DNA from: Ligustrum vulgare
Taxonomy: Eukaryota; Streptophyta; Magnoliopsida; Lamiales; Oleaceae
NCBI GenBank assembly: GCA_963555705.1
Contig: OY743190.1
Span: 36,934,929-36,998,928 of the forward strand
Length of the DNA: 64,000 nt
Reading direction: 5' to 3'
The translations under genes were made by a program, and so were the position numbers. Below the pieces are notes generated by a model. The model was given only the letters and a program-made list of their open reading frames with translations, did no database searches and was not told the DNA's origin. The number at the start of each line of letters is the position of its first letter. Position 1 is the stretch's first letter. Positions 60,905-64,000 of this stretch are shown piece after piece.

Positions 60905-61565
60905 TGTGATTGTTTCACGTCGAGTGTGGTTTCGCTCGATGCTAACAATTAAAAAGGATCAGACAAAAGTTTAAGGGACAAACCTTTTGAGACAAAGTAC
61001 CAAAAAGGAATGTTTCCACTAAGAAAAACTTGATATGACAAAATATCTCCAAGATGCACAAGCACACAATCTAAACTAAGGATAATTTCTAATATCTAAG
61101 ATAGAAAAGATTACATCTTTGTTTTGAGTTTTGATTTTGTTGTCCTTTCTAAACGTCTAAAATTATACTATATATACATCGAAATAAACTACATACTACT
61201 ATTTGAATATTCTAATTTGCCGCCTTCACTTTGTAACTTGCATGTAGTAACCGTCGTCCACTTCTCTGTGTAACTGACATTCACTACTTTGCACCAAGTA
61301 ACTTCCATGATCTTCTTCAACCACTCACTATGTGGAAACCGTTTGTAGAAAAACATGTGGGTTGTGGGATAAGTTGTAAGAAGTGCTCCTTCATTCCTAA
61401 ATGACTTGATCGTCCAATTGCCCTTGTGATCGTCCAATAGCCCAAGTACTCTAGTGATCGCCCAATCACCCAGCTTCCTCTACATCGGCCTTTAATTTGT
61501 AATGGACTTTCATTTTTCGGATCTTTATGTCAGGCCTTCGAAATGGATATTTTTATATGTCAACA
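60905..61565 (-). repeat. 3' LTR of the right-edge minus-strand element
   Basis: Ends ATATGTCAACA at 61565. The sequence next to it, read on the minus strand, is TATTGGGGATAAT, a polypurine tract. The left end is uncertain (TGTGATTGTTTCACG near 60905 is the best guess). The 82-residue minus-strand ORF at 61189-61437 lies in it and is unrecognised. Confidence 0.55.
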
Positions 61566-61936
61566 ATTATCCCCAATATAGCTGAATTAATGTGCAATCA
61601 TTAATTTTGACATATTCAAAGTATTTTGCATGCCCCCTATTACCTCGAAATCCGGAAAAAGTACGAAAATCTAGGAATTTTCTTCAACTTTTGCCCAAAC
61701 GTGCGCTTCTTCTCGGCAACTATCATTTGTCACATCCCTATCAGCACATAACCCATATTTTCAGTTTGCTTCATTGTTTTCCTTTAGGTCAAAAATGGGC
61801 CTTTACAAGTAAGATAACTTAGGCAAAACTTTTGTACAACTAAATAACTACATTCACATTAATTCAGTTGTTTTACTAACATAATATATTGCCTTTCCCA
61901 CGCCCAATCAATTTTTTTAGGCGACGTATTCGACTA

Positions 61937-62143
61937 TTAGGTCTTTGTAAAATTACCCCCCAAGTCTGCAAGTCTCTCTTCCAAGTAATCAATTTTGTTA
62001 ACTTCATTTTGTAGATCAAGTTCTAGGCCAAATATAGCCATCTTGTCCTTCAATAATGCAAGTGCTTCTTCCATTTTCATCCTTTGTTCAAACTTATCTG
62101 TACAGACCATTAATTTGGTCTTAAGAGCAGTAATTTCGCCCAA
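61937..62143 (-). pseudogene. Coiled-coil stretch of the right-edge element
   Basis: 68 residues, KFEQRMKMEEALALLKDKMA and LDLQNEVNKIDYLEERLADL have heptad-like spacing. Located between the protease ORF and the LTR. Similar coiled coils follow protease in some non-autonomous gypsy derivatives; this is inference. Confidence 0.45.
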
Positions 62144-62349
62144 AATATTTTATGGTTGATCTTGAATTACGCCTCTTTGATCATTTTCTTGCCAATTACT
62201 GGCTCTTCAAAGACCACTAGGTTTGGCCTTATTTGGGTAAACAGCTCCACAAGGGCCTCCACTGAATATGGCTCTTCATTTTATGATACTACTCTTGCTT
62301 CTTCTTCTTGTACTATTCTGACTGGTCCGTAATTTCCTCCATACATGAA

Positions 62350-62805
62350 TCATTTTACTGAGTTGGCTTTTGTTAAGAAGGGTTGATGATCTGCTTGCAC
62401 TACCTCGACATCTCCTTTGTCATTCCAAAATTCTAAGCATTGATGAAGTGAAGATGGTATGCATTGATTCCCATTTATCCAGTCTCTTCTCAATAGTATA
62501 TTATATCTAGTGGGATCGTCTATGATGAAGAAAATTGTAGTCTTCGTCGTACTTCCCACTGTTATTTCCAAAGGTATCATTCCCTTTGCTGAAGCTTTTC
62601 GTCCATTGAAACATGTTAACACAACCTGTGCAGGAATTATATTCGTGTCGCCCTTAGCAAATTTCCTCAACATCCTGTATGGGATGGTGTTGATGGTTGC
62701 TCCATTATCAATGAGTACTTTTGAAACTGATATGCCATCAATTGAGGCCCTTATGTACAAAGGCCTTAGGTGCTTAGTCAATTTCGAAGAAGGTATCCTG
62801 AACAT
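62350..62805 (-). pseudogene. Gypsy retropepsin-like ORF
   Basis: 151 residues. LRPLYIRASIDGISVSKVL leads into IDNGATINTIP (active-site position D-N-G, where DTG/DSG/DGG is usual), then GMIPLEITVG, YNILLRRDWINGNQCIPSSL and HQCLEFWNDKGD. The whole ordering matches the protease region of plant Ty3/gypsy polyproteins. LLRRDWI replaces the usual LLGRDWI. Confidence 0.8.
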
Positions 62806-64000
62806 TACCTTCTTTGCTGACTCAACTTTTACCTTCTATTTCCTTGTTGCAATTCTTCTTTGCTGGATATATCTAGCTACAATATATCTTCGCTCTGGGC
62901 TACACCAAATTTTTCTGCTTGTGTAGAACTTCCTAGCCTTTCTCCCAACATGTAGGTTGAGTGAAGATCTTTGGTGACGATCCATACTTTTCAGCATCTA
63001 CTTCTCTCTTCTTCTTTTTAGGTGCTCCATATAAAACCAAATAGTAGAACTGTCACCCAGATGGGTCGCCCAATAATCCTACTGCTAGATTACCTTCTTG
63101 ATATAGTTTCTTGAGAAGTCTGCTATGTGATACTCCTCTCGTCCTGGACTCTGCTTCTAAGTCCCGTTCTTCTTCCACATCAGTCGTCACATCATCATCT
63201 AGGTCATATGCTCATCAACTTGTTGGATCACTTCGGTAGGAGTGCCTCTTCGCTCTCTAACATCCATGTTGCTTCCCCTGTTTCTTTTATAACTGTTTCA
63301 TCTTTCTCTTTATTTTGAAATTCATTGGCCAATACATAATTGTTGGCCATATTTGGAGGCAGCGTGCCGAATTTAATATTAGTGGAGCCCCCGACATCAT
63401 TCTCATCATCTTCGTTATGTCTTCGCTTATATTTTGACCTCCAAAGATACTTACTTGATGACTCTTCTCCCATTATTTCTTTTGAACCATTAACCTGTTT
63501 GGCTCTAATGTTCTGTTTCTTCATCCATGTGGGATTCAAAAACTTAATTTGCTCTATACCTTGTTGTCATCTCATCATTCACCCATAGTTTCTTTGTTAT
63601 CGCCTTTGTTGTGTCCTTATCATTTCATCAAATGGAATCACCCGCCCTGCTTTGTGATTGTACGAGTGCCATACATTTGGGTGATATGGTTGTGGCTTGA
63701 ATGTTTTGAGTTTTTGTGGAGGACTTGGTGACCTTCCAAACGTCCTTGCACATGATCGTGGACTATATGACTTTTCAGGGCCTAGTCTAACTTGTCATTT
63801 GAATTGTTGTGGCTTGACTTGATGCAATGGTTGCTTACTGTTCTTCTTTTCATCTGCTACTTTAACAATTTTCTTTTGGAATCAATTGCATAAATTCTTG
63901 TCTTCCTGTTTAGTAATGTCTTCTTTTAAGCTTTTGACCACACTAGGACGTAGTTCGTCCTCTCCTCCATCTACCACCAGCTTGAATTTTGATAGATCAT
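62806..64000 (-). pseudogene. Degenerate gag-like region
   Basis: Minus-strand fragments in several frames, e.g. 63539-63228 (KQNIRAKQVNGSKEIMGEES, basic/acidic) and the last 200 bases (FKLVVDGGEDELRPSVVK), with in-frame stops between. Basic and hydrophilic, consistent with a decayed gag but without a recognisable zinc knuckle. Confidence 0.4.

Larger units (their letters stand above)
60905..64000 (-). mobile_element. Gypsy-type element with gag/protease remnants only, continuing outside window
   Basis: LTR plus polypurine tract at the left, then on the minus strand a short coiled-coil stretch, a retropepsin-like ORF and degenerate gag-like sequence up to the window edge. Only about 800 bp separate the protease ORF from the 3' LTR, so there is no room for reverse transcriptase or integrase. 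Either an internally deleted Gypsy or a non-autonomous gag-only type (TR-GAG-like). It lies downstream of GABA-T exon 14 and either sits in the next intron or truncates the gene. Confidence 0.65.

Noticed and set aside
62510..62926. 138-residue plus-strand ORF at the right edge
   Set aside because: Opposite-strand shadow of the retropepsin frame.
1..64000. CRISPR arrays, operons, ribosome binding sites or integrons
   Set aside because: Tandem repeats here are minisatellites without regular unique spacers; all gene signals are eukaryotic.

Overview
The window reads as nuclear DNA of a flowering plant, most likely a eudicot. It has GT-AG introns, a plant-type mitochondrial GABA transaminase gene, Ty1/copia and Ty3/gypsy (Tat-like and Athila-like) LTR retrotransposons with plant tRNA primer sites, a tRNA-derived SINE, hAT-like and MITE-like DNA elements, and AT-rich non-coding sequence. 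I cannot name the species.

The single-copy backbone is one plus-strand gene resembling 4-aminobutyrate:pyruvate transaminase (GABA-T/POP2), a PLP enzyme of the GABA shunt. I place exon 1 at 7562-7606 behind a TATA box at 7423. Exons 2-14 lie between 51494 and 60668, and the 3' end is not in the window. If exon 1 is right, intron 1 is about 43.9 kb and almost everything between 7.6 and 51.5 kb is inside it. Exon 9 seems to lack one base relative to the family, so the copy may be decaying.

Layout. 1-3980: an LTR-like element (A) split by a second one (B, 1198-3876, TSD aatat). 4.0-5.6 kb: microsatellite, two minisatellites and an LTR-like promoter. 6.4-7.1 kb: LTR-like remnant. 7.4-7.6 kb: GABA-T promoter and exon 1. 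7.6-14.8 kb: AT-rich intron with MITEs, a cruciform palindrome, an unidentified minus-strand exon pair and a SINE. 14805-16299: hAT-like element (8-bp TSD) carrying a solo LTR. 16363-16558: broken anthranilate synthase alpha exon, minus strand. 16852-23494: decayed Copia, minus strand. 25422-49083: a 23.7-kb Tat-like Gypsy element (TSD gacat) with frameshifted gag-pol and an antisense gene, interrupted at 36223-47967 by an LTR-internal-LTR-internal-LTR tandem of a non-autonomous Athila-like element (TSD gtctt). 50350-51087: reverse solo LTR of the Gypsy family (TSD ggatt). 51.5-60.7 kb: GABA-T exons 2-14, with a solo LTR (53830-56008) in intron 4 and several MITEs. About 60.9 kb to the window end: a minus-strand element with a retropepsin-like ORF but no visible polymerase.

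Insertion boundaries rest on TG...CA ends and target-site duplications read by eye. Family names for elements without a recognisable domain are inference. No alignment or database search was run.
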